The translations under genes and the position numbers were made by a program. From positions 1 through 7,392 of the forward strand of contig BQIY01000099.1 in the NCBI GenBank assembly GCA_021604265.1: DNA of 7,392 nt, written 5' to 3'. The stretch is from Nitrospirales bacterium. GTDB lineage: Bacteria; Nitrospirota; Nitrospiria; Nitrospirales; UBA8639. This document shows, in pieces, positions 1 through 5,540 of this stretch. The notes beneath the pieces were generated by a model that had not been told where the DNA came from, searched no databases, and was given only the letters and a program-made list of their open reading frames with translations. Position 1 is the first letter of the stretch, and each line of letters starts with the position of its first letter.

Positions 1-339
1 TTAACTGGAAATTAATTGGATTCGCTATAGTGGTGGGGCGGGCCAACTCGCTTTGCTCAAACAGGCCCCGCCCGATCTTGGAGGCGTTCGCTCAGCGGAC
101 TGGTCAGCAGGCGTCAGGTCATATGTGTTGAGAAAATATTAAAACGCTATAAAGCAGAATTTTGGGAATGCTGCCACCTTCGTTACTATGTGCTTTTAAA
201 TATGTTTTCTTCTCTCTACTCATGTCATAATATGACATTCCTGTCTATGGAAATGGCCTAAAAATGGCATGGATCATATTAATTTCTTCCCAAGAAATAC
301 AGATTTGGAGATTTAATAACCTTCTAATAATAGTCAGTA
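1..339. other. Gene-free leader region before the AbiV-like gene
   Basis: No credible ORF, tRNA or rRNA is visible here. At 36-73 there is a GC-rich hairpin: GGGCGGG (36-42) pairs with CCCGCCC (67-73). Two more G-C pairs (43-44 with 64-65) follow after a one-base bulge, around a loop of about 19 nt. No T-run follows on either strand, so it does not look like a normal intrinsic terminator. It may be a structured RNA, a repeat remnant or the end of an element that continues off the left edge. From about 130 onward the DNA becomes AT-rich and runs into the palindromic region listed separately. The true upstream neighbour lies outside the window. Confidence 0.5.
222..245. promoter_or_regulatory. 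Operator-like palindrome upstream of the AbiV-like gene
   Basis: ATGTCATA (222-229), a single central A, and TATGACAT (231-238) form a perfect 17-bp palindrome. A second, overlapping inverted repeat follows: GACA (234-237), four bases, TGTC (242-245). TGTC/GACA half-sites therefore recur three times in 24 bp. A CATAAT hexamer inside the palindrome resembles a -10 box, although no good -35 is seen. Perfect dyads of this size are typical binding sites of dimeric repressors, so repression of the gene starting at 340 is a reasonable inference. The regulator is unknown and not encoded in the window. Confidence 0.45.
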
Positions 340-1056
340 ATGTCAAAAGTTAACTTTCTTGATTCAGCTAAACAATGTTGTGAGAACAGTCAACGCCTTT
401 TGGACGAAGCAGAGGTTCTTGAATGCGAGCAGGTCCCAGCAACACGTTACTACCTATCAGTAATTTCCCAGGAGGAATCTGCCAAAGCATTCTTGTTATA
501 CTTGGTGAGTGTCAGTGCACTGTCCTGGACACCTTTTCTCTTGCGCGCGACGCGGGATCATCGGTGTAAGCAGCTTGTAGGTATTATCTTAGATTATATC
601 GCACCCGATACGGATGAATTCATTAGAAGGCTGGAGGCATGGAAGCTAGGAGGAGCACATCCTCCAATTCCCAGCATGGTAGCGGATGCAATGAACCTGC
701 TACGTTATGAAAAAATTCGCAGATGGGAATCAAAGGATTGGTGGTGGGCTGAGGATCCCCAGTACGATGAGGTTGCGTTAGGCGTGTCTGAAGGCAAGCG
801 CGACAGAGAGAAGCAACGCGCGTTATATGTAGAACTGTGCCAAAACGGTGAGGTTGCGGCGATCCCTGAAGAGGTCACAGTGAAACAAACAAACGAAGAG
901 TACGAGCGTACACGTCGTATTGTTTCATCTGTTCAGAACCTTCTAAAAAACAGCCTCACGCCTGATTGGGATTATGAGAGAGTAGAGAGTTGCTTCAGAG
1001 CATTATTTTCGAACGTAAACGACTTCATTGATTCACAAGAAAATGAGAAAACCTAA
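340..1056 (+). CDS. AbiV-like abortive infection protein (HEPN-type), 238 aa
   Basis: The N-terminal 55 residues have the AbiV/HEPN pattern: a helix with N and L-x-EA spacing (SQRLLDEAEVLE, 17-28), then a short spacer and a second helix with SQEESAKAFLLY (43-54), matching the S/A-x-EE-x-x-KA signature. R69 and H74 form an RxxxxH-like motif followed by K77, at the position where AbiV proteins carry a conserved H-x-x-K. AbiV proteins in Lactococcus block phage growth by interfering with phage protein synthesis, and HEPN folds are often RNases. Whether this protein cleaves RNA is inference. The rest is predicted helical and charged, with a Trp-rich patch (WWWAE, 134-138). Length suits the family. 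An in-frame stop lies just upstream (331-333), so ATG 340 is the only sensible start, but no Shine-Dalgarno sequence is visible before it. The gene is AT-rich and apparently solitary, consistent with an acquired defence gene. It could instead be another HEPN-domain protein. Confidence 0.7.
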   Translation: MSKVNFLDSAKQCCENSQRLLDEAEVLECEQVPATRYYLSVISQEESAKAFLLYLVSVSALSWTPFLLRATRDHRCKQLVGIILDYIAPDTDEFIRRLEAWKLGGAHPPIPSMVADAMNLLRYEKIRRWESKDWWWAEDPQYDEVALGVSEGKRDREKQRALYVELCQNGEVAAIPEEVTVKQTNEEYERTRRIVSSVQNLLKNSLTPDWDYERVESCFRALFSNVNDFIDSQENEKT

Positions 1057-1404
1057 TAGACAATGAAGGGTCAAGGCACATGCTTCGTGATATAGCGTTT
1101 CCTTTGCTGGGTTGTATTGTAGAACTCTGAACTCCCTTTACTTCGTTTTCGTACCCGGGTTGTAATGAAACTTACATGCCGATATTTAATACCTCAAACT
1201 TTCTTCTGTTGTTTTCAAGCAAATAACCGAACCGCTGCTGAACCTAATCAATTTGTGTATTGTGAAGCAAGAGTCTTGTCCCCTTCTACTTATTGTATGA
1301 ATCTTCGGCTTCCATCCGTAAATGGAGCAGTAGACCAGCAGACCAGCAGAGCTATTTTCCTAGCACACTTTACTCAGTGTTGACCTCCTTTTCTCTGTTT
1401 TTCT
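1057..1404. other. Gene-free gap between convergent genes
   Basis: This stretch separates the AbiV-like gene from the membrane-protein gene, which points toward it. A 72-codon ORF at 1165-1383 (+) has no Shine-Dalgarno sequence, no family resemblance and a random-looking composition, so it is not called. A perfect tandem of the octamer GACCAGCA lies at 1333-1348. A small hairpin, ACACT/AGTGT with a 6-nt loop, ends at about 1380 and is followed on the plus strand by a T-rich run. It might be a weak terminator, but none is convincing for either flanking gene. Confidence 0.45.
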
Positions 1405-2112
1405 CTATGTGAATCCATTTGTCTTCCGATACTGATTCATTTGGAAATAAACATAAATGACCCAAAGCATATAGATATTAATGATCCACAATATATTTTC
1501 ATTGGGGTCATTTGAATACATGTTAAGCAATGAAATCATTAATACAGGAATAGCTCCTCCTATAGCCAACCATTTTAATTTATTTTTTTCCTCCTCGAAC
1601 TTTGTAATATACTTATGAAAGAGCCCGTAAAATATAATTATAATGAGCAAAAGTATAATAACGGAAAGTAGTAGACCGATAGGTTTACTATTCATTAATA
1701 AAAATACAATTGTAAATGCAATTGCACTGATCAAGTTCAATATTCCTGCGTAAGATTTCGCGCGTTGTTGATTGCACTTTATTTTTTTCATTCTTGCCTC
1801 ACAGATTTCACAGACTGCCGAACTTCTTGGGTTATCCTCTACTTCCTTTTTCTTCCCAAAAATGTGCTCAAGAACTCTTTTTCCTCCGTCATTGTCCTCA
1901 GCTTTTGAGAGTTTGATTCTGCCATCTTTCACGAGTTTGATAAATCGGGTATACCACCAATTATTGATGAAAATTCCTAAGATCCCCAATTTTGCGAATA
2001 AGACAACTACCTTATCTCCTATGAACTCATTTTGGCCTTCGGATTGGATTGATGTGTTTTGAAAAATGGATATTACGAAATTGAATAAATCGTATAGCAT
2101 CGATCCTAGCAA
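1405..2112 (-). CDS. Multi-pass membrane protein, 5' end split off by the IS
   Basis: The family is not recognised. As it stands, the ORF can start at TTG 2112 or ATG 2100 (231 aa from the ATG). About five hydrophobic segments are visible, numbered from the TTG: 35-50, 121-140, 145-164 (an almost pure Ile/Leu run), 181-197 and 207-224. Between the first and second segments lies a charged, probably cytoplasmic loop with C101-x-x-C104 and C113, resembling half of a zinc ribbon or a redox pair. The IS3 element ends at 2116, and its target duplication touches the start of this ORF. Joining across the insertion restores 13 extra residues (see 3357-3396), so the ancestral protein was probably 248 aa. 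The current start has only an AGGA three bases before ATG 2100, which is poor spacing. Expression, if any, may come from read-through of the transposase genes, which run in the same direction. The gene is very AT-rich and probably acquired. Its function is unknown. Confidence 0.65.
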   Translation of the reverse strand: MLGSMLYDLFNFVISIFQNTSIQSEGQNEFIGDKVVVLFAKLGILGIFINNWWYTRFIKLVKDGRIKLSKAEDNDGGKRVLEHIFGKKKEVEDNPRSSAVCEICEARMKKIKCNQQRAKSYAGILNLISAIAFTIVFLLMNSKPIGLLLSVIILLLIIIIFYGLFHKYITKFEEEKNKLKWLAIGGAIPVLMISLLNMYSNDPNENILWIINIYMLWVIYVYFQMNQYRKTNGFT

Positions 2113-2115
2113 TGC
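2112..2115. repeat. Target site duplication, left copy (ATGC)
   Basis: ATGC here is repeated at 3357-3360 on the other side of the IS. One further A on the left (2111, matched by 3356) makes AATGC possible. Duplications of 3-5 bp are normal for the IS3 family. This pair identifies the event as a transposition into this site. Confidence 0.7.
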
Positions 2116-2128
2116 TGTAGTGCTCCCC
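2116..2128. repeat. IS terminal inverted repeat (orfB side)
   Basis: TGTAGTGCTCCCC starts with the TG expected at IS3-family tips. Its inner eight bases, TGCTCCCC, match the other end exactly, and looser similarity continues inward to about 2145. Confidence 0.75.
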
Positions 2129-2133
2129 AGAAA

Positions 2134-2967
2134 TCAAGCCACCCGTGAGCGTTCTTTTTGTCGATACTGACAAGGACTCTGATAGCCTAAGGCTTGATGG
2201 GGACGTTCCTTGTTGTACCACTGCATCCACGTTCGAATCCGTCGGTTCGCTTCGTCAAACGTGTCAAAGCTGTGTTGCCACACGCACTCCTCTTTCAGAC
2301 TGCGAAAGAACCGTTCTATCAAGCCGTTCTGTTGCGGCGTATAGGGCGTAATGAATTCTTGCTGGAGCCGATAGTCGCGACAGGCTCGTCGGAATCGACG
2401 ACTCTGAAAGATCAAGCCGTTATCACTACGCACGACCGGAGTCTCTCCGATGGGACGCAGGGTCCCGAACCGAGCCAAACACGCGACTTCGAGGGCTCGT
2501 TCCGCTTCTTTCGCCCGGCCCCTCAACGCAAACTCATACCCCATAATCTCTCGATCATGACAATCGATGACCGCGGTCAAATGGCCCCAGCCATCTTGTC
2601 CACACGGAATATGCGTCACATCCATGGCCCAGCGCTGATTACTTTGTGGAGACCGACTGCGCAGGCGTTGAGCCCGAGGACGAGCCGTGTGGCGACGTTG
2701 ATGGACGAACCAGCGTTTGATCCGAAGTACGCGATACACCGCTTTCCGATTGACGCATTGCCCCTGGCCAAACCGCAACAACGCCCATAAGCGCCGATAG
2801 CCATAGGTGGGATGTTGCTCAATTAACGTATGAAGCTGCGTCGCCAAGGCCTCGGAGATTCCCCTCGTTCGGCTCGCCAGCATGGGCGCTCGTCGTACCG
2901 TAGCCCGAGCCACTTGCAAGATCGCACAGACCCGACGTTCCGAGATATCCGTGTGGGCCGCTCTCAC
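2134..2967 (-). CDS. IS3-family transposase OrfB (DDE integrase), 277 aa
   Basis: This is the catalytic subunit that cuts and joins the IS ends. The N-terminal part (about 1-30) continues the DNA-binding region. A helix-turn-helix-like HTH_21 segment lies at about 36-66 (ending HPTYGYRRLWALLR). The integrase core (rve) starts at about 110 with QRWAMDVTHI. The catalytic triad is D116, D182 (RSDNG) and E218 (NGLIERFFRSLKEE). D182 and E218 are separated by exactly 35 residues, the hallmark D(35)E of this family. The conserved tail YNKERPHQALGYQSP (251-265) is present, so the protein is full length. The start is GTG at 2967, overlapping the orfA stop as GTGA. OrfB therefore lies in the -1 frame relative to orfA and could be made by translational coupling or as an OrfAB fusion by frameshifting. 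Its stop lies 18 bp inside the IS end. Confidence 0.93.
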   Translation of the reverse strand: MRAAHTDISERRVCAILQVARATVRRAPMLASRTRGISEALATQLHTLIEQHPTYGYRRLWALLRFGQGQCVNRKAVYRVLRIKRWFVHQRRHTARPRAQRLRSRSPQSNQRWAMDVTHIPCGQDGWGHLTAVIDCHDREIMGYEFALRGRAKEAERALEVACLARFGTLRPIGETPVVRSDNGLIFQSRRFRRACRDYRLQQEFITPYTPQQNGLIERFFRSLKEECVWQHSFDTFDEANRRIRTWMQWYNKERPHQALGYQSPCQYRQKERSRVA

Positions 2968-3290
2968 GCGTCGGATATCCCCCGGGCCAAAGGGTACGAC
3001 TTCAATGCCTCCCGTAGCACATCATTGTCCACCACCAGATCGCCAATCTTCTGCTTGAGTTTCTTGACCTGCTCTTCTTTCAGAGCCTCTTCATCCTTAG
3101 GACGGGTGCGTAACGCATTTTCCGCTCCTACGAGAAATCGCTCTCGCCACGACTCGACCTCAGCCACCGTCAGCCCATGAGCCCGAGCCGCATCCACCAC
3201 AGTGGTCTCGCCCTTCGTAATACTTAATACCAAAGCGACTCGTCGTTTCGCCGTCCAGCGCTGAATGGGGTCGTCTTGTTCCTCGGCCAT
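2964..3290 (-). CDS. IS3-family transposase OrfA (DNA-binding), 108 aa
   Basis: OrfA recognises the ends of the IS. A helix-turn-helix of the IS3/DUF1153 kind occupies roughly residues 10-55 (RWTAKRRVALVLSITKGE...DAARAHGLTVAEVESWRERF). It is followed by a Lys/Glu-rich leucine-zipper-like coiled coil (EEALKEEQVKKLKQKIGDLVVDNDVLREAL), as expected for OrfA oligomerisation. The start is placed at ATG 3290 rather than the ATG at 3305, because a strong AGGAGGTG ribosome-binding site lies about five bases before it, overlapping the longer alternative. The gene ends in TGA within GTGA, with the GTG serving as the orfB start. No A6G-type slippery heptamer is seen near the overlap. Confidence 0.9.
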   Translation of the reverse strand: MAEEQDDPIQRWTAKRRVALVLSITKGETTVVDAARAHGLTVAEVESWRERFLVGAENALRTRPKDEEALKEEQVKKLKQKIGDLVVDNDVLREALKSYPLARGISDA

Positions 3291-3302
3291 GATCCACCTC
3301 CT
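3291..3302 (-). promoter_or_regulatory. Strong ribosome-binding site of orfA
   Basis: On the minus strand the sequence reads GAGGAGGTGGATC followed by ATG at 3290. This near-perfect anti-Shine-Dalgarno match decides the start codon of OrfA. Confidence 0.8.
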
Positions 3303-3343
3303 CATGACAAAACATTATGTCTTATGAGTGGACTCACTTTCGA

Positions 3344-3356
3344 GGGGAGCAGGATA
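3344..3356. repeat. IS terminal inverted repeat (orfA side)
   Basis: Read on the minus strand from 3356 this is TATCCTGCTCCCC, the imperfect partner of 2116-2128. Eight inner bases are identical. Three of the five outermost bases differ, which is more than usual at an active tip. Confidence 0.7.
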
Positions 3357-3360
3357 ATGC
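3357..3360. repeat. Target site duplication, right copy (ATGC)
   Basis: This is the partner of 2112-2115. It is AATGC if base 3356 is counted with it. Confidence 0.7.
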
Positions 3361-3396
3361 GGGGTAAAATAGCTCGTAGATCAATCGAATTAGCAT
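3357..3396 (-). pseudogene. Detached N-terminal fragment of the membrane-protein gene
   Basis: On the minus strand an ATG at 3396 opens a frame reading MLIRLIYELFYPA up to the IS. Deleting the IS with one duplication copy continues this frame directly into LLGSMLYDLF of the 1405-2112 ORF, with no frameshift or stop. The first upstream in-frame stop is TGA at 3433-3435. No clear Shine-Dalgarno sequence precedes the ATG. The alternative is that the original start was the internal ATG at 2100 and the IS landed in the leader. The clean frame and matching hydrophobic character favour a coding insertion, but the fragment is only 13 codons long. Confidence 0.5.
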
Positions 3397-3401
3397 AATA
3401 T

Positions 3402-3420
3402 TTGTACTAAAATAGTACAA
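3402..3420. promoter_or_regulatory. Perfect 19-bp palindrome, candidate operator
   Basis: TTGTACTA, AAA, TAGTACAA: eight-base arms match perfectly around a three-base centre. It lies six bases before the reconstructed ATG (3396) of the IS-split membrane-protein gene and downstream of the double-hydrolase gene. AT-rich symmetry without a T-run fits a repressor site better than a terminator. It does not match the E. coli or Bacillus LexA boxes. Its half-sites differ from those of the palindrome at 222-238, so a different regulator is likely. Confidence 0.45.
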
Positions 3421-3473
3421 GCAATGGCTCGTTCAATACTGCTTTTTATAACTCGTGGTCGGCATCTAATATG

Positions 3474-3503
3474 AAAAAGAAAAATGCAAGGAATGCAAAT
3501 TCC
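3474..3503 (-). terminator. Possible weak terminator after the double-hydrolase gene
   Basis: On the minus strand, about 20 nt after the stop codon at 3523, GGAAT pairs with ATTCC around a 4-nt loop (3490-3503). A T-rich run opposite the A-tracts at 3474-3484 follows. The stem is only five pairs, so termination would be leaky at best. If real, it separates the hydrolase from the membrane-protein gene. Confidence 0.35.
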
Positions 3504-3522
3504 ATCTGTCGCCTTCTAGAGT

Positions 3523-5232
3523 TTAGAATCGTGCAATTATTAGAAACACAACCAAACTGTATATTGCGAATAGAATGAGATTTAAGGGGAGCGAGAATGA
3601 TGCCAAGATGATGACACTTAATCCGATGGCGATTAATGTGATTAGGGTAACCCACAGTCGCGCGTATTTAGAAAAGAACGCCAGTGAATTGTTTACCTCT
3701 CTAACAGGATTTTCAGCCGTAACTGGCTTTCCAGTGACCAGGTAGGATGCGATTCCAGGTAAACGTGTCGGTTGGATGGCTGCACCATGGCCGCCATCGA
3801 CCCACTCAGTTTCGTGAAAATCCGTTCCAGCGAACTTTTGAGTGAACCCTCGAAATCCTCCTATGCCCACGTCTTGGTGAAACGGGCTGATGCACAACGC
3901 TGCGCACAAAAACCCAACTGGTACATCGGCGTTCGCCATGTCGTTGCGCAATACTTGAAGCTGATTGCGGATGCCGATTGTGCGCCAGTCGAACTCTTGC
4001 GGAAGCACGGAGCCTGCGAGAAACACGCGATCAAACCGAACACTCCTAAAATCGAGCATGGCGTGGCCTAGGAGGTAAGTCCCGTTGCTGTGGCCACAGC
4101 ATACGAAATTTGCTTTGGGATAGATAACGCGATGATCTCCATATTCTTTGACCAGATCGTTCACCTTCTTCATCCGATCCGTTTTACGGAGAAAGTTTAG
4201 AATGCTAAAGTAGGGATACCGTTTTTTCCAAACTCTCGCTCCGGAATCGACATCCTTGATCTCGGTTTCTAGCGTTCCTAACCATTCACCGTAATCTCTT
4301 ATCCCGTGCACAATGAAGACCACGAGATTAACTTCTGGATAGGTCTTAGTCTCGACTGGGGTTGGGTTTAGTGTATCGAACAGTGCAGCTTTGATTTGTT
4401 CAATTTGAATGAATTTTTGAGGCTCATTGGTTTCCTGAGGTGGGAGCTGGGCGATCGTGTAGTGGTTAACATGGGAAATCCGACGTTGTTCGGTATTGCC
4501 ACAGGTCAGCAAATCGTCACTATCATCATCGAATACAACTGGACGAGAGCGCGAGTCCGCAAGAAGTTGAATAGTAAGTGGTGGTGTTCTCTGTAGATCT
4601 TCGGTGTTCAACTCGGATATTACCTCAGAGCTGCTTAAATCTCTTTCAGAAATTTCTTTATGTTTAGTAATTGTTCTGTTTAAAGGTGCGAAAATGTCGA
4701 GCCAATCTATTCGAACGCGTACGACAAAGCGAGAACCCACCAACACGCTTCTTGCCAATCGAGCCGAGCCTAAAATGCGTGCACAGAGCAACTGTACCTT
4801 GTGTGAAATTCGGCGGGGACGATACCCACGGTTGGTTGATTCTAATAAGCACAATCGAGTTACCGATTGGGCCCAGAGATGTTTCGATCGCAACCCATGG
4901 ATTAGGGCGGCACGTGCAAGGAGACCACCCATACTATGTGCAATAAGAAAAAATCGTTTGGGCTCACGCTGTTGCCACAGTGTGTGGATTTGAGTAGCCA
5001 ACTCTTCAGCGATCTCTTGTGGGTCGCGGTTGGACCACTTTTGAGAGTCGTATTTAAAGGGTATGATGTCGTCGTGGCGAAATGCCTCGTCTTCAGCCAA
5101 CTTCCTAAGAAGCGATGCGTGGTCGCTTGGCTGTAGTATGAAGCCGTGTACGAAGACGATCAGCCCGCGTTCTGATGTCTCTGATTCTTGAAGGAATGGA
5201 ACTCCACTCTCAATGCACTGATCTAAATTCAC
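3523..5232 (-). CDS. Tandem alpha/beta hydrolase with C-terminal membrane anchor, 569 aa
   Basis: Two complete-looking serine-hydrolase units lie in one chain. Unit 1 (about 22-285) has the oxyanion-side VFVHGF (26-31), the nucleophile elbow AHSMGG with S100, and a candidate catalytic His in ISHVNHYTI (H254 or H257). Its acid residue is less clear (D226 or the D235-D240 cluster). Unit 2 (about 300-500) has FIVHGI (306-311), the elbow GHSNG with S382, a probable acid at D430 or D436 and catalytic His H482 in DGGHGA. Two hydrophobic helices, about 524-545 and 548-567, close the protein and should anchor it in the membrane. There is no N-terminal signal peptide, so both hydrolase domains probably face the cytoplasm. 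Plausible substrates are lipids or esters, and the family cannot be fixed by eye. The start is GTG 5232. The two nearby ATGs run straight into stops, and AAAGGA sits six bases upstream of the GTG. Tandem duplication with divergent elbows (HSMGG versus HSNG) is unusual. Confidence 0.8.
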   Translation of the reverse strand: MNLDQCIESGVPFLQESETSERGLIVFVHGFILQPSDHASLLRKLAEDEAFRHDDIIPFKYDSQKWSNRDPQEIAEELATQIHTLWQQREPKRFFLIAHSMGGLLARAALIHGLRSKHLWAQSVTRLCLLESTNRGYRPRRISHKVQLLCARILGSARLARSVLVGSRFVVRVRIDWLDIFAPLNRTITKHKEISERDLSSSEVISELNTEDLQRTPPLTIQLLADSRSRPVVFDDDSDDLLTCGNTEQRRISHVNHYTIAQLPPQETNEPQKFIQIEQIKAALFDTLNPTPVETKTYPEVNLVVFIVHGIRDYGEWLGTLETEIKDVDSGARVWKKRYPYFSILNFLRKTDRMKKVNDLVKEYGDHRVIYPKANFVCCGHSNGTYLLGHAMLDFRSVRFDRVFLAGSVLPQEFDWRTIGIRNQLQVLRNDMANADVPVGFLCAALCISPFHQDVGIGGFRGFTQKFAGTDFHETEWVDGGHGAAIQPTRLPGIASYLVTGKPVTAENPVREVNNSLAFFSKYARLWVTLITLIAIGLSVIILASFSLPLNLILFAIYSLVVFLIIARF

Positions 5233-5238
5233 ATTACA

Positions 5239-5244
5239 TCCTTT
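5239..5244 (-). promoter_or_regulatory. Ribosome-binding site deciding a GTG start
   Basis: On the minus strand AAAGGA is followed by TGTAAT and then GTG (5232). Of the two ATG triplets overlapping this spacer, one is followed at once by TAA and the other by TGA, so only the GTG can start the 569-aa protein. Confidence 0.65.
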
Positions 5245-5472
5245 CAGTATCTATCTTTGCATGATTTATATATCGAAGTGCTTAAAAATGTTTAGATGTG
5301 AATCACGAGAATAACAGTATAATTGGGGTTATTCTTTATTATATTCAGGTTGTGGCAAAGTACAGTCATTGCCGTTGCATGCAATTTCTTTATTCTGGCT
5401 ATCTGACTCGAACGTTGTATTAATGAAATGCAGAATTTTGACAGGTTTGACTTAAATGTCAAGTAGCTCAGG

Positions 5473-5493
5473 AAAAGGGGACATTATCCTTTT
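5473..5493 (-). terminator. Possible terminator after the lipoprotein gene
   Basis: AAAAGG (5473-5478) pairs with CCTTTT (5488-5493) across a 9-nt loop, about 50 nt after the lipoprotein stop. On the minus strand the 3' arm ends in TTTT and then CC, so the U-tract is short. On the plus strand the T-run is better, but no plus-strand gene precedes it. Confidence 0.3.
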
Positions 5494-5540
5494 ATTTTCC
5501 AGGTGGCACATACTCCAGCTAGCGTTTTGCCAGGTGGACC

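Larger units (their letters stand above)
2116..3356 (-). mobile_element. Complete IS3-family insertion sequence (~1.24 kb)
   Basis: The element has two overlapping transposase ORFs on the minus strand (orfA, orfB), a D-D-(35)-E integrase domain and imperfect terminal inverted repeats. The downstream end (orfB side) begins TGTAGTGCTCCCC at 2116. The upstream end (orfA side), read inward on the minus strand, begins TATCCTGCTCCCC at 3356. The two ends share TGCTCCCC exactly, then GAAA and a similar AGCCAC/AGTCCAC stretch with small gaps. A 4-bp ATGC duplication (or 5-bp AATGC) flanks the element. The size of about 1241 bp suits the family. Both ORFs are intact, so the copy looks recent and possibly active. 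It inserted at the 5' end of the membrane-protein gene. The base at 3356 is ambiguous: it can be counted in the IS or in the duplication. Confidence 0.9.
5233..5540. other. Gap between lipoprotein and double-hydrolase genes
   Basis: No gene is seen in this AT-rich spacer, which should hold the promoter of the double hydrolase. No good -35/-10 pair could be fixed. TATATA at about 5268-5273 (minus strand) is one -10 candidate. Small repeats are present. TTTGAC occurs at 5437-5442 and 5446-5451, and the second copy forms an inverted repeat with GTCAA at 5458-5462. CCAGGTGG occurs directly repeated at 5499-5506 and 5530-5537. Confidence 0.4.

Noticed and set aside
1165..1383. 72-codon plus-strand ORF after the AbiV-like gene
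   Set aside because: No ribosome-binding site, no recognisable family or membrane pattern, and the tandem GACCAGCA octamer lies inside it.
2194..2790. Long plus-strand ORF (198 codons) opposite the transposase
   Set aside because: It is an antisense shadow of orfB, which has the full DDE motif set and correct family length.
2830..3180. Plus-strand ORF opposite orfA and the start of orfB
   Set aside because: Ser/Arg-rich composition typical of a reverse-frame artefact inside the IS.
3402..3420. LexA/SOS box
   Set aside because: The palindrome matches neither CTGT-N8-ACAG nor GAAC-N4-GTTC. Some lineages use other LexA sites, so only a general operator is claimed.
4604..4993. Plus-strand ORF inside the double-hydrolase gene
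   Set aside because: Antisense to a gene with two clear catalytic elbows, with no start signal of its own.
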